64,000 nt of DNA, taken from Paraniabella hibiscisoli. Lineage in GTDB: Bacteria; Bacteroidota; Bacteroidia; Chitinophagales; Chitinophagaceae. The DNA lies in contig NZ_JAKWBK010000001.1 in the NCBI RefSeq assembly GCF_022512515.1, positions 434,001-498,000 on the forward strand, given 5' to 3'. The notes beneath the pieces were generated by a model. It saw only the letters and a list, made by a program, of their open reading frames with translations, made no database searches and had not been told where the DNA came from. Of this stretch, positions 33,656 to 43,364 are shown piece after piece; positions within the stretch are counted from its first letter, which is position 1; each line of letters starts with the position of its first letter. A program made the position numbers and the translations under genes.

Positions 33656-35152
33656 TGGGGAATTTTATTTTAGCTCCGGTTTTTATTCATCTGCTCATCG
33701 CCATCTTTCAATTGATCGCATGGCGCAAAACAGTTACACAGCGTATTTTATCGGTGGGCGGCGCCCTGGGTGCATTAGTTGCTGCCAGCTTATTGTTCAG
33801 GAAGGTTTATCTGCATGGCACTTTTACGGTAAATGCATCCAACTGGGAAGCTCCATTCGCCATCGTTTTTGTAGCCGATCTTTTAGGGGTCACCATGGTA
33901 TTGCTTACGTCTATTGCCGCTTTTGCCGTATCTATTTTCTCAGCAACAGGCCTCAGCCGGCAAAGAATGCTGTATGGCTATTTCCCGATATTTCATTTCC
34001 TGGTAATGGGCTTAAACGGGGCCTTTTTAACCGGTGATATTTTCAACTTATACGTATGGTTTGAGGTGATCATTATTTCGTCCTTCGTACTGATGACATT
34101 GGGCGGACGAAAGACCCAGCTGGAAGGTGCGTTAAAGTACATGTCGATGAATATACTGGCCTCTATGTTTTTCTTAACGGGCATTGGTATATTATACGGC
34201 ATGACAGGCTCTCTCAATATGGCCGATCTGGCTATTAAAATGCACGACGTTCAGAACCGCTCCCTGGTAGGTATTACCTCCGTTTTTTTCATTCTCGGGT
34301 TTGGTATTAAATCGGCAGTATTCCCTTTATATTTCTGGCTACCGTCTTCCTACCACACGCCTCCTTCGGCAGTGGCAGCCACATTCGGCGGACTTCTTAC
34401 CAAAGTAGGTATTTACGCCATTCTTCGCGTAAACAGTCTCATATTTATCCCTGATAACTTTACCCGAAACCTGTTGATGGTTATTGCCGTACTCACCATA
34501 TTGACCGGCACTTTTGGCGCGCTCAACAAAACGAGTATACGCAGATTATTCTCTTATTTAATTGTATGCCATATAGGCTTTATGGTGGGTGGTATTGCTA
34601 TGTTCAGTAAGCTGGCGCTGATGGGAACACTTTTTACCTGGTGCACGACATCATAGTAAAAACCAACCTGTTCCTTATTTCAGGCGTCATCATGCAGCTT
34701 CGGGGCGTGGTTACGATGGAAAAACTGGGAGGACTTTATAAAGAATATCCGAAGATATCTTTACTAATAGCCATCGTACTATTGTCATTGGTAGGCATAC
34801 CGCCATTATCAGGGTTTTGGCCCAAGGTGTATTTATTCAGGGAGGCATTTAACCAGCATCAGTATTTTTTGTTGCCGCTTTAATTATAGGGAGCCTGGCC
34901 ACCCTTTACGTAATTGCTAAAATGTGGGCAGAAGTGTTTTGGAAGGAAGTGCCCGCAGATGTGGTAGTTGACAACAAATTCGAACCGATGCCGTTTTTAA
35001 GGAAAGTATTGCTGCTTGCCCCTGTTGGGATACTCGGTATTGTATCCGTTTATATAGGGCTGAACGCAGAAGTGATTATACAGGTGGTAGACAGGATTGC
35101 CGAAGAGTTGCTGGACACCAGTTCTTATGTAAATGCAGTTTTTAAAAATTAA
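33652..35152 (+). CDS. mrpD: Na+/H+ antiporter subunit D (frameshifted)
   Basis: About 500 residues when repaired. It is a NuoM/NuoN-like subunit with YVWFEVIIISSFVLMTLGG, KSAVFPLYFWLPSSYHTPPSAVAATFGGLLTKVG and LLSLVGIPPLSGFWPK. Breaks lie near 34650 and near 34870; the second is a T6 run that, with one T added, reads FFVAALIIGSLATLYVIAKMWAEVFW. It works with MrpA in proton movement. Confidence 0.93.
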
Positions 35153-35163
35153 AACAGGAAATT

Positions 35164-35640
35164 ATGATTAAGAATTTTCTGATGAACCTCCTGCTCTCTT
35201 TTTTATGGGTAGCGCTTACAGGTTCTCTTTCTTATTCCGGTTTTGCTTTTGGTTTTATACTCGGCTTTTTTGTGCTCTGGATCATGAACAAAAATGAGGA
35301 AGAGCAGCGATACTTTTACCGGGTACCGAAAATATTCAGCTTCGTTTTTTATTTTCTCTACCAGATGATCAAAGCCAATATTGAAGTGGCTTATGATGTA
35401 ATTACACCCAAATACTTTTTCAGGCCAGGTGTTGTTCGTTATCCTTTAAGCGCCAGATCCGACTTCGAGATCAATGCACTTTCTACGCTGATTTCGTTAA
35501 CACCTGGTACGCTTATACTGGATGTTAGCGAAGACAAAAAAGCATTATATATACATGCCATGTATCTTAAAAGTCCGGAGCAATTTGTAAAGCAGTTAAA
35601 AGAAGGCATGGAAAAAAGACTATTAGAAATTATACGATGA
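35164..35640 (+). CDS. mrpE: Na+/H+ antiporter subunit E
   Basis: A 158-residue intact protein with two to three membrane helices and a soluble C-terminus. LISLTPGTLILDVSEDKKALYIHAM is the conserved MnhE segment. It overlaps mrpF by four bases. Confidence 0.92.
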   Translation: MIKNFLMNLLLSFLWVALTGSLSYSGFAFGFILGFFVLWIMNKNEEEQRYFYRVPKIFSFVFYFLYQMIKANIEVAYDVITPKYFFRPGVVRYPLSARSDFEINALSTLISLTPGTLILDVSEDKKALYIHAMYLKSPEQFVKQLKEGMEKRLLEIIR

Positions 35641-35909
35641 CATTAGCCAACTATTTTGATTTCGTTATTCTGCCTATACTCACTCTTTCGGTGGTATTGG
35701 TTTTTGTCCGGCTGTTTAAAGGGCCGGCAATCGTAGACCGTGTTATTGCCTTAGACCTGATCATTACTATTGGTATCGGCATTATTACGGTTTACAGTAT
35801 CAGGCAAAATCAAAAGATATTACTGGATGTAGCCATCATATTGGCGCTGATTGCATTTTTGGGCACCATTGCCTTTTCTTATTACATAGAAAAACAAAAA
35901 GATGATTAA
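35637..35909 (+). CDS. mrpF: Na+/H+ antiporter subunit F
   Basis: A 90-residue three-helix protein. VRLFKGPAIVDRVIALDLI and LLDVAIILALIAFLGTIAFS match MnhF. It overlaps both neighbours (ATGA with mrpE, 8 bases with mrpG), which indicates translational coupling. Confidence 0.92.
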   Translation: MTLANYFDFVILPILTLSVVLVFVRLFKGPAIVDRVIALDLIITIGIGIITVYSIRQNQKILLDVAIILALIAFLGTIAFSYYIEKQKDD

Positions 35910-36330
35910 TATAATTTTAGCTGTACTCAGCACCCTGGGCGCACTGGCTATCTTATTCGCCTCTATCGGTATTTTAAGAATGCCCGATTTTTACCTGCGG
36001 TTATCGGTTACGGTAAAAGCTTCCAGCCTCGGCGTAGGTCTTTTACTGATCTGTGCAGCCATTATGTTCCCCGGCGACGCTTCGGTAACCACAAAAGCTA
36101 TCGCTATTATCTTCTTCCTTATCATTACAGCGCCCATTGCAGCACACATGATTGGCCGCACTGCCTATTTTATAGGTACACCTTTATGGAAGGGCACGGT
36201 GGTTGACGAACTGGACGGCATGTACAATAAAGAAACCCATGAACTGCAAAGCGATCCCCGTCAGGCTGTTGATAAATCAACCTCACCGCTTGATGACCAG
36301 ATAGCCGATACTGAAGATGAAACGAAGTAA
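35902..36330 (+). CDS. mrpG: Na+/H+ antiporter subunit G
   Basis: A 142-residue protein. Three helices carry the MnhG motif GILRMPDFYLRLSVTVKASSLGVGL and TAPIAAHMIGRTAY. The acidic hydrophilic tail (residues about 105-142) is longer than in many MrpG proteins. It is the last gene of the operon, followed by a hairpin at 36352-36375. Confidence 0.92.
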   Translation: MINIILAVLSTLGALAILFASIGILRMPDFYLRLSVTVKASSLGVGLLLICAAIMFPGDASVTTKAIAIIFFLIITAPIAAHMIGRTAYFIGTPLWKGTVVDELDGMYNKETHELQSDPRQAVDKSTSPLDDQIADTEDETK

Positions 36331-36351
36331 TTGGAGTTTGCTATTATAAAA

Positions 36352-36375
36352 AATGGTAAGTATTAGCTTACCATT
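36352..36375. terminator. Hairpin between the Mrp operon and the DoxX gene
   Basis: AATGGTAAG (36352-36360) pairs with CTTACCATT (36367-36375) over a six-base loop. It contains the doxX stop codon, sits between convergent operons and has an A-run on the left, so it would terminate best in the minus direction. There is no strong T-run for the plus strand. Confidence 0.5.
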
Positions 36376-36743
36376 AATTGATATTTTTTCCAGTTATCAC
36401 CAATCATCCAAAGATTGATCAAAAACAGAACACCGGATATAGCCAATCCAGTTGGGTCGCCATTATAAAAAGTTGCATTATGACAGATGATGCCAACCAT
36501 TACCGGCAGTATCATAATTGCACCCAAAGCTCTCGTTCTCGGAAAAACAATCAATATTCCAGCCACCAGCTCAATAAGGCCTGTTAGAGGTGTTAGCCAA
36601 CTCAATGTGCCAAAAGCTTCAAAAACGGGCTTCATGTCGGGCGTCATTTCCGGCATGGGCATGTAATGTAGAAATTTATCTAACCCTGCATTGATAAACA
36701 TCAGTGCAAAAAGCACGAAAAAAATTGTTTTTACAATTTTCAT
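36363..36743 (-). CDS. DoxX-family membrane protein
   Basis: A 126-residue protein with four membrane helices. The DoxX pattern is visible in FALMFINAGLDKFLHY, then LTPLTGLIELVAGILIVFPRTRALGAIMILPVMVGIICHNATF. The family is linked to thiol or oxidative stress, but this member's role is unknown. It is the last gene of the DinB/VOC/SRPBCC/DHFR-like operon. Confidence 0.85.
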   Translation of the reverse strand: MKIVKTIFFVLFALMFINAGLDKFLHYMPMPEMTPDMKPVFEAFGTLSWLTPLTGLIELVAGILIVFPRTRALGAIMILPVMVGIICHNATFYNGDPTGLAISGVLFLINLWMIGDNWKKYQLMVS

Positions 36744-36809
36744 TTTAGTTTGATTTTAAGGTGATATTAACGTGTGTTTAGAGCGCTTATTCGTAAAGCT
36801 AAAACTTTT

Positions 36810-37379
36810 CTATTTTTCTGCGAGATATTTTAAAGCGATTTCCCCGTTAGCAAACCTCCGGGTTTCGATGAGCGTAAGCCTTCGTTGACAAAAACCGCTT
36901 TTAAAAAGAGGAATACCTTCTCCGAAAAGAACCGGGTTTACAAAGACCCAGTACACATCAATGAGGTTGCCCTCCATCAATTGGTTCCCTATATCGGGGC
37001 TGCCAAAAATAACTATCTCGCTGCCTTTGCAGCTTTTAACCTTCCGTACATATTGAGACAGGTTATCATCAACAAAAGACAGGTTGCCCTCACAAGGCTG
37101 CGATGGGCTTCGCGTGGCTATTATTTTATTGGCAGCATTATACCAACCGGCATACTTTTTCTCGGCATACGTTGCTCCGGGCTGATCGCCTGCTTCAGGC
37201 CAGAACGAGTGCAATAATTCATGCGTAACTCTTCCGGATAAAATAGTATCCGCCTCCTTACATATTTCGGCAACGAAATCCAGGTTATCTTCACCTGATT
37301 CAAAACCATCCAGCGCCCCGGCTTTATTAGCTACGTACCCATCTAATGAAATATGGGCGATCCAAATAATTTTCCTCAT
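36810..37379 (-). CDS. Dihydrofolate reductase-family (RibD C-terminal-like) protein
   Basis: A 189-residue protein. MRKIIWIAHISLDGYVANKAGALDGF, then SGRVTHELLHSFWPEAG and SEIVIFGSPDIGNQLMEGNLIDVYWVFVNPVLFGEGIPLF match the DHFR-like/RibD-C family of NADPH-dependent reductases. It is not canonical FolA. Its start overlaps the SRPBCC gene stop by four bases (37376-37379). Confidence 0.87.
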   Translation of the reverse strand: MRKIIWIAHISLDGYVANKAGALDGFESGEDNLDFVAEICKEADTILSGRVTHELLHSFWPEAGDQPGATYAEKKYAGWYNAANKIIATRSPSQPCEGNLSFVDDNLSQYVRKVKSCKGSEIVIFGSPDIGNQLMEGNLIDVYWVFVNPVLFGEGIPLFKSGFCQRRLTLIETRRFANGEIALKYLAEK

Positions 37380-37792
37380 TGTTGTTCTACATAATTTTTA
37401 AACCTATTCAGCACCGATTGGCAAAATTGTTTTTGTATTTCGATAGCTATTCCTGGTGCCGGTTCAAACCGCTCCCTTACGATGGTATTATCATCTATCT
37501 GCTGAAACTCTACCAACGCCTTTCGTCCATCGTTTAATGTATAAGCAATTATTTCAAAAGGAACTACCTGTTTATAGATTCCGGCATGTTCAAACCCTTC
37601 GCTGCCGTCCTTTCGCTCCATTTTAAATCTAAAGCCAGCGCCTGCTGCCAGTTCATTATCCACCTCCGGGCAATGCCACTCATCAAAAGGAATATTCCAT
37701 TGCCTAATATGCTCCGCCTCCGTCCAATATTCCCACACATTACTTACCGGACGGCCTATTAAAACCCATGCTATTAAACTTTCTGTATCCAT
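37376..37792 (-). CDS. SRPBCC (AHSA1-like) domain protein
   Basis: A 138-residue protein. VSNVWEYWTEAEHIRQWNIPFDEWHCPEVDNELAAGAGFRFKMERKDG, followed by ERFEPAPG and QSVLNRFKNYVE, is typical of the START-like AHSA1/activator family common in Bacteroidota. It probably binds a hydrophobic ligand. It begins 2 bases after the VOC gene and is coupled to the reductase gene by overlap. Confidence 0.87.
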   Translation of the reverse strand: MDTESLIAWVLIGRPVSNVWEYWTEAEHIRQWNIPFDEWHCPEVDNELAAGAGFRFKMERKDGSEGFEHAGIYKQVVPFEIIAYTLNDGRKALVEFQQIDDNTIVRERFEPAPGIAIEIQKQFCQSVLNRFKNYVEQQ

Positions 37793-37794
37793 TG

Positions 37795-38184
37795 CTACTT
37801 CATTGAGTGAAGACCAATAGTATTTCCTTCGGTATCCTGCGCGATAGAGCAGAAGCCATATTCACCGATAGACATTTTAGCCTGAGTTACTTTACCACCG
37901 GCAGCTTCAACCCGGCTTTCTTCTACCGCACAATCTTCACATCCAAAATATATAGTAACATTACTACCCCCGGCTTTCATCCCCTCCATTTTTACCAGGG
38001 TACCGGATGCACCGAAACCTTCCATATTTCCCGGGAAGGAACGCATGTCCATTGATTGATCTGTAGGGTCAGACATTTGGTCCAGCTTTACATCGAATAC
38101 GGCTTCATAGAACTGAGTGGCACGATTCATATCATCCACATAAATTTCAAACCAGACTACCGGATTTCCTTTTTTGTTTTCCAT
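37795..38184 (-). CDS. VOC-family protein (glyoxalase/bleomycin-resistance fold)
   Basis: A 129-residue protein. NPVVWFEIYVDDMNRATQFYEAVF is the opening motif of the fold, and the C-terminal half repeats it with VTIYFGCEDCAVEESRVEAAGGKVTQAKMSIGEYGFCSIAQDTEGNTIGLHS. The substrate is unknown. It is the second gene of the operon. Confidence 0.88.
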   Translation of the reverse strand: MENKKGNPVVWFEIYVDDMNRATQFYEAVFDVKLDQMSDPTDQSMDMRSFPGNMEGFGASGTLVKMEGMKAGGSNVTIYFGCEDCAVEESRVEAAGGKVTQAKMSIGEYGFCSIAQDTEGNTIGLHSMK

Positions 38185-38201
38185 GACTTATATTTTAAGG
38201 T

Positions 38202-38707
38202 TTATTGTGTATTTGCTAAACGGTCCTCAATATTCCTGATCTGGTTCAGATGCCGTTGCGTATGAACCTGCACAAACCGCAACCATTCATACCGGGTCAG
38301 GTACCCCATAAAAGGGAACTCCATACCCAGGCATAGCTGAGACAAATCTTTTTCAGCACTTATCGTCATAAGAGTTGCTTTATTGGCCGACAGCTTTTTC
38401 AGCAGATCTTCTTTTTGATGGGGTGGCAAATTTGGGGTGACGGCCTCCGCCGCCTTTGACTTTTGCTCCATATCCAGGAAGATGCTTTTCAGCGTCTCTT
38501 CATTTTCGTTGTAGGGCCGCCCTGCTTCTTTTACATCACTATCAGGGATACCCCTGCTACAGATCGCAATATGCTCCGCTACCTGGCAATCGTCCAGCTA
38601 TCTTCAAAAGGCAGTTTATTAAAAACCTCTTCAGGTACTTCACCAATAGTTTGAATCACATCATCAAAGACTGTACTGATCTCCTGGCTTAGTTGTGCTG
38701 TTTCCAT
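38202..38707 (-). CDS. DinB-like protein (one frameshift)
   Basis: About 168 residues when repaired. The N-terminal helix bundle METAQLSQEISTVFDDVIQ...LPFEDSWTIAR continues as VAEHIAICSRGIPD when one G is restored near 38590, then the 38471-38202 frame. The second half contains FMGYLTRYEWLRFVQVHTQRHLNQIRNIE, the metal-site His pattern of DinB/YfiT-like proteins. The start at 38707 (ATG) follows the two palindromes 38768-38831. It is the first gene of the operon ending with DoxX. Confidence 0.82.
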
Positions 38708-38767
38708 ATTTGATTATTTTGGGGTTCAATCGTTACTCAAAAATAGGATCAGATACAGGTGCAGGTG

Positions 38768-38831
38768 CTTGTCATTTGGCAAGTAATACAACAGGCACTC
38801 CTTAAAAAGAAATACTTGCCAAATGGCAAGT
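38768..38831. promoter_or_regulatory. Two operator-like palindromes upstream of the DinB operon
   Basis: ACTTGCCAAATGGCAAGT (38814-38831) is an exact 8+2+8 dyad. CTTGTCATTTGGCAAG (38768-38783) is the same dyad with one mismatch (7+2+7). Their centres are 47 bp apart. A further half-site, GACAAGT, lies near 38841. They sit in the gap between the Crp-type regulator gene and the DinB gene, and probably bind a dimeric regulator. Confidence 0.7.
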
Positions 38832-38876
38832 AGACAGGGTGACAAGTAATTGATAGATGGACTTGGGACTACTTCT

Positions 38877-39461
38877 TTATCCGGCAGGATAGGTAGCCAC
38901 TTCTTTCCTGATCCGGCTTAAGGAAGTATCGGTAACACCCAGGTAAGAAGCAATTTGCTTTAATGGTACATTCTGTATGATCTGTGGTTTGGCATTCAGC
39001 AATTTTAAATAGCGATTGGTAGCTGTTTCCTGCACCATATCGAGCGATCGCTGTTTAATAGCAAATAATTGGCTGGTAAACCAAAGACGCCCCCAATCTA
39101 CATAGGCAGGTATCCTACTAAACAGCGCCTGGAAAACATCAAACTCAATCTTCAGCATAACACAATCGGTAACGGTTTGTATGTTTTCAGGAGAAGGAAT
39201 GCGTTGAAACAAAGAAGCAGTAGAAATCACGATCTCTCCTTCGGTAAAAAATTCGGTGCTGATCTCATCATTGTTGTAATCAAATACATAAGCCCGGGCT
39301 ACTCCTTCCTGCAATACATAATATTCGTTAGCTACTTTTCCTTCCCGCAAAAGAAGGGTACCTTTTGGTACTTCCATTAACTCATGCGCATCAGCGATTT
39401 GTTGAAAATCGGCTGCTGACAAAAGGGGGTGGTGGTAAACCGCTTTTAAAATCTGGTGCAT
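38877..39461 (-). CDS. Crp/Fnr-family transcriptional regulator
   Basis: A 194-residue intact protein. The cNMP-binding-like N-terminal domain contains ELMEVPKGTLLLREGKVANEYYVLQEGVARAYVFDY and the C-terminus carries the HTH VPLKQIASYLGVTDTSLSRIRKEV. There are no cysteine clusters for Fe-S and the canonical cAMP-contact motif is not clear, as in most Bacteroidota members. It lies upstream of and co-oriented with the DinB operon, with palindromes in the gap, so it is the prime candidate to bind them. Confidence 0.88.
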   Translation of the reverse strand: MHQILKAVYHHPLLSAADFQQIADAHELMEVPKGTLLLREGKVANEYYVLQEGVARAYVFDYNNDEISTEFFTEGEIVISTASLFQRIPSPENIQTVTDCVMLKIEFDVFQALFSRIPAYVDWGRLWFTSQLFAIKQRSLDMVQETATNRYLKLLNAKPQIIQNVPLKQIASYLGVTDTSLSRIRKEVATYPAG

Positions 39462-39601
39462 AAAAATTAATCTAAAATAATCAAAATACCTAACGCCCGT
39501 TGCAGCAAATGCAGTTTTTTAAACCTCAAACCGTACAAGTTACTTATCGTTCCTCAGATTATCTATTTTTGTCTTTAGTTAATACCTCAAAATTGTTCAT
39601 T

Positions 39602-40965
39602 ATGTCAATTCTGGATAACATCGACAAGCTATATAAAGAATTAGTCAATTTATCGCCTTTATCGAAGGCGCAACAAAGAAAGTTAGACGAGAAATTCAGG
39701 CTTGAATTTAATTATAATTCTAATCACCTAGAAGGAAATACCTTGACTTATGGCGAAACAAAGCTTTTGCTGATCTTTGGAGAAACAAACGGGAGCCATG
39801 AGTTTAGAGAATATGAGGAGATGAAAGCTCATGATGTTGCTTATGAGCTTATAAAAGAATGGGCTAATCAAGCCGAACACGACCTTCTTGAAAAAGATAT
39901 CAAAAACCTTAATGAGATTATTTTAGTACAACCTTTTTGGAAAGAAGCAATTACTGAAGATGGGCAAACTACTCGTCGCCAAATTCAAATCGGGAATTAC
40001 AAAGAACAGCCTAATTCCGTTAGGCTGGCCAACGGAGAAATATTTGAATATACAAGTCCTTTAGATACGCCGATAGCCATGCAGGAACTGATGGATTGGT
40101 ACAATACAGAGAAAAAAATTTACATCCGTTGACTTTAGCCGCAATGCTTCACTATAAATTCGTACGAATTCATCCTTTTGATGACGGAAATGGGAGATTG
40201 GCCAGGCTTTTACTGAATTATGTATTGCTGAAAAATGGCTACACACCGGTTGTTATTAAATCGGATGATAAAAAAATTATCTGCAAGCTTTACACTTAGC
40301 TGATGTTGGAGAATACGAGGCATTTGTTAATTATATAGGAGAACAATTGTTATGGTCTTTAGATTTAGCTGTTAGAGCCGCAAACGGTGAAAAAATTGAC
40401 GAGCAAGACGATATCAACAAATCCATTTTCTTATTTAAGAAAGAACTAAAAATTAAAAATTCCAGTATTGAAAAGAAAACTTATGATAATGTTGTCAATA
40501 TTCTAGCAAATTCGGGAGTAGAATTATTTGAAAGAATAAAAAAAACGCTGTACAATTTCAACGAGCTTTTTCATGATGTAGAAGTCGGTACACATTTACT
40601 CAAGAAACTCAGCCAGATTATGACATTGATAAAAGGTCCGGTGGACTTACTCTTTACAATACTACAACCACAAAGCTCATTGACTTTTTAGATAAAGGAC
40701 AATATCAGTTAAAGACCTTCGGCATTGAGTACCATTGGAAAGGATATAAACCATCGACACCTGCGTTTGAAATCGGCGTATTTACTTTTTCAGGTTTGAT
40801 GAATACTCATATACTATTGAAAATATAACCTCTTGGAACAAACGGGAACGTTATGTCGAAAATCATTATGATAGTATTATTTCTGAAAATGACATTCAAT
40901 TTATCATAACCGATATAGCTCAAGATATAATGAGAGAAATAAAACAAAGAAGTTTTATAGATTAG
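39602..40965 (+). CDS. Fic-family AMPylase-like protein with own inhibitory motif (frameshifted)
   Basis: About 455 residues when repaired. The N-terminus carries the inhibitory motif SNHLEGN (S/TxxxEGN), then helices. The catalytic motif HPFDDGNGRLAR lies near 40165-40205 and matches HxFx(D/E)GNGRxxR, so it should transfer AMP or another nucleotide moiety to a protein hydroxyl and be self-inhibited through the Glu. The C-terminus is winged-helix-like, ending QDIMREIKQRSFID at 40963-40965. At least four breaks occur (near 40120, 40285, 40610-40690 and 40790), matching the A-rich sequence. No antitoxin gene is adjacent. Confidence 0.85.
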
Positions 40966-41032
40966 AAATTTTATAAATAGCACCTTCGTTTCGACTTCCA
41001 TCCTTTCGACCATTCAATCTTATCTTTGCAGT

Positions 41033-43040
41033 ATGGAATTATTTGCGGAATCATTAACTCAATATAAAAGACTGTTAACCAAAGAAGAAAAAATAGGAGA
41101 CCTGCTTCTGGGCAATAACCATCCTATAAGGGTGCAAACCATGACCACCACAGATACGATGGATACGATTGCCACGGTAGAACAGACGATCCGTTGTATT
41201 GAGGCAGGTGCTGAACTGGTAAGAATTACTGCGCCTTCAAAAAAGAGGCGGAGAACCTGCTGAACATCAAAAACGAACTGAAGAAAAGAGGTTATAACAC
41301 GCCCTTGGTTGCCGACATACATTTTACCCCCAATGCGGCTGAAGTGGCGGCGCGTATTATTGAAAAAGTAAGGGTAAACCCCGGCAACTATGTTGATAAA
41401 AAGAAGTTTGAGCAGATAGAATATACTGATGCGGAATACGCCGAAGAAATAGACCGTATCCGCGAACGCTTTACACCATTGGTGAAGATCTGTAAAGAAT
41501 ATGGCACGGCCATGCGTATAGGAACTAACCATGGCAGTTTGAGCGACCGCATCATGAGCCGGTACGGTGATACTCCCATTGGTATGGTGGAAAGCGCTAT
41601 GGAGTTTTTACGTATAGCCCGGAACGAAAGCTACCACCAGATTATTCTAAGCATGAAAGCAAGTAACCCGCAGGTGATGGTACAGGCGTATCGCTTGTTG
41701 ATCAAAACCATGCAGGATGAGTTTGGCGAAATATATCCTTTACACCTGGGTGTTACCGAAGCAGGCGACGGAGAAGAAGGTCGCATTAAATCAGCGGTAG
41801 GTATTGGCACTTTAATGGAGGACGGTATTGGAGATACCATCCGTGTTTCGCTTACCGAAGACCCTGAGCTGGAAATACCGGTTTGTAGGGATATTGTAAA
41901 GCGGTATGAAAATAGGGTTGACCAGTTGGCCAGTTTAAAGGTTGAAAAGGATAGTACCAATGACCAACCTATCAACCTTTCAACTTACAACCCTTTCAAT
42001 TTCAAAAGGCACCAAACCATTGCTGTTAATAATATTGGCGGAGGCCAGGTACCCGTGGTAATTGCGGATCTTAGCAAAACAGGCAACATAGCACCTGCTT
42101 CGTTAAAAGGTATTGGCTACACGTACAACGAGGCAGATGATAAATGGAATATAGCAGATGCTGCAGCTGACTATGTCTATATTAATAAACCCAATATTGG
42201 TTTTGCTGTACCTGGCACATTAAAAATAATTACTCCTTATCAAAACTGGCTGATTGCAACTGATAAGGCCAAGTACTTTCCCATTTATGGCGCAGAAGAG
42301 TTCCTCGCACTAGAGCCGGCAGAAAGTGATATTCATTTTGTGATGATCGATTGCCCGCTGGAGGAACACTACCTGAAACAGGTTACGCAAAAACCCAATG
42401 TGGTTTTGTGCCTGAGCAGTACACAAAAAATGCGATGCAAACCGTAAGGGCTGCCTGTGTAAAATTGCAGCAGGAACGTATTACAGCACCTATTGTATTT
42501 ATAACAGACAGCAATTGGAATACTGCAGATGAGCACCTGATCCACTATGCTACAGAGACAGGGGCATTGTTCCTGGATGGCTTTGGTGATGGTATTTGCC
42601 TGGGCATGACGAAAAATGCCTATACCCAGGCGGCTACATTAAACGCATCCGGAAGAAATTATCTTAATAATCAATCTCCCGAGCAGTTCGTCAATAACAC
42701 CGCTTTCAGCATATTGCAGGCAACGCGTATGCGTATTTCCAAAACAGAATATATTTCATGCCCTTCCTGCGGCCGCACTCTATTCGATCTGCAGGAAACG
42801 ACTACCAAAATCCGGTCGGTAACCAACCATCTCAAAGGCGTTAAAATAGCTATTATGGGATGTATTGTAAATGGTCCGGGTGAAATGGCAGATGCTGATT
42901 TTGGGTATGTGGGAAGTGGACCGGGTAAAATTACGCTCTATAGAGGCAAGGAAGTAGTGAAAAGAAATGTTAACAGTGAGGTTGCGGTAGATGAGCTGAT
43001 TAATCTTTTAAAAGAAAACGAAGCCTGGGTAGAACCTTAG
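41033..43040 (+). CDS. ispG: 4-hydroxy-3-methylbut-2-enyl diphosphate synthase (frameshifted)
   Basis: About 669 residues, the long Bacteroidota/plant-type form with a central insert. It carries out the penultimate step of the MEP isoprenoid pathway. Motifs are [50 protein letters not shown], and the [4Fe-4S] region [13 protein letters not shown] and [19 protein letters not shown]. The breaks at A6 runs near 41245 and 42430 are each repaired by one A. Bases 41961-42003, inside the gene, are a low-complexity CAAC-type tract. The -7 element TATCTTTG (41021-41028) is four bases from the ATG. Confidence 0.95.
41961..42003 (+). repeat. CAACC(T/A)TT-type low-complexity tract inside ispG
   Basis: CAAC recurs at intervals of 8, 8 and 7 bases, with CAAT 9 bases further on, separated by CTAT, CTTT, TTA and CCTTT. 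It encodes a Pro/Asn/Ser-rich linker ([14 protein letters not shown]) between the N-terminal barrel and the insert domain. The style resembles phased intergenic tracts elsewhere in the window. Confidence 0.5.
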
Positions 43041-43364
43041 TGGATCAATGGCACTATTACCACGGAAACCAGCATTTCTCCTCTATTTCAAAGAAGGAAA
43101 AAACGCATTCATTGACGATAACGGTAGGTTCATCGAAAAAACACACCAACATTTTCCTGACTGAGCATTTTTTCTAAAATTTGCACATCGATGTTAAGAA
43201 AATAACCAGTTGGTAAACACTTACCGTTGCTGACAAGAAATAAGTAAATCTTAACCACCAACCTTATCTTACAAAACAGGCTATTCTTCAAGGATAGCCT
43301 GTTTTGCTTTCAACAATACAAGTTTTTTTGTTCTGGTTGCTATGATACACTGCTTATCTTTAGC
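43041..43364. other. Intergenic region with strong terminator at 43272-43306
   Basis: There is no gene in these 324 bases. CAAAACAGGCTAT (43272-43284) pairs perfectly with ATAGCCTGTTTTG (43294-43306) over a nine-base loop, so the A-run/T-run ends make it a bidirectional Rho-independent terminator for ispG. The promoter-like TATCTTTA at 43355-43362 precedes the next gene. Confidence 0.8.

Noticed and set aside
37440-37480. GGTTCAAACC as a tRNA T-loop
   Set aside because: No acceptor or anticodon stem can be folded around it, and it lies inside the SRPBCC gene.
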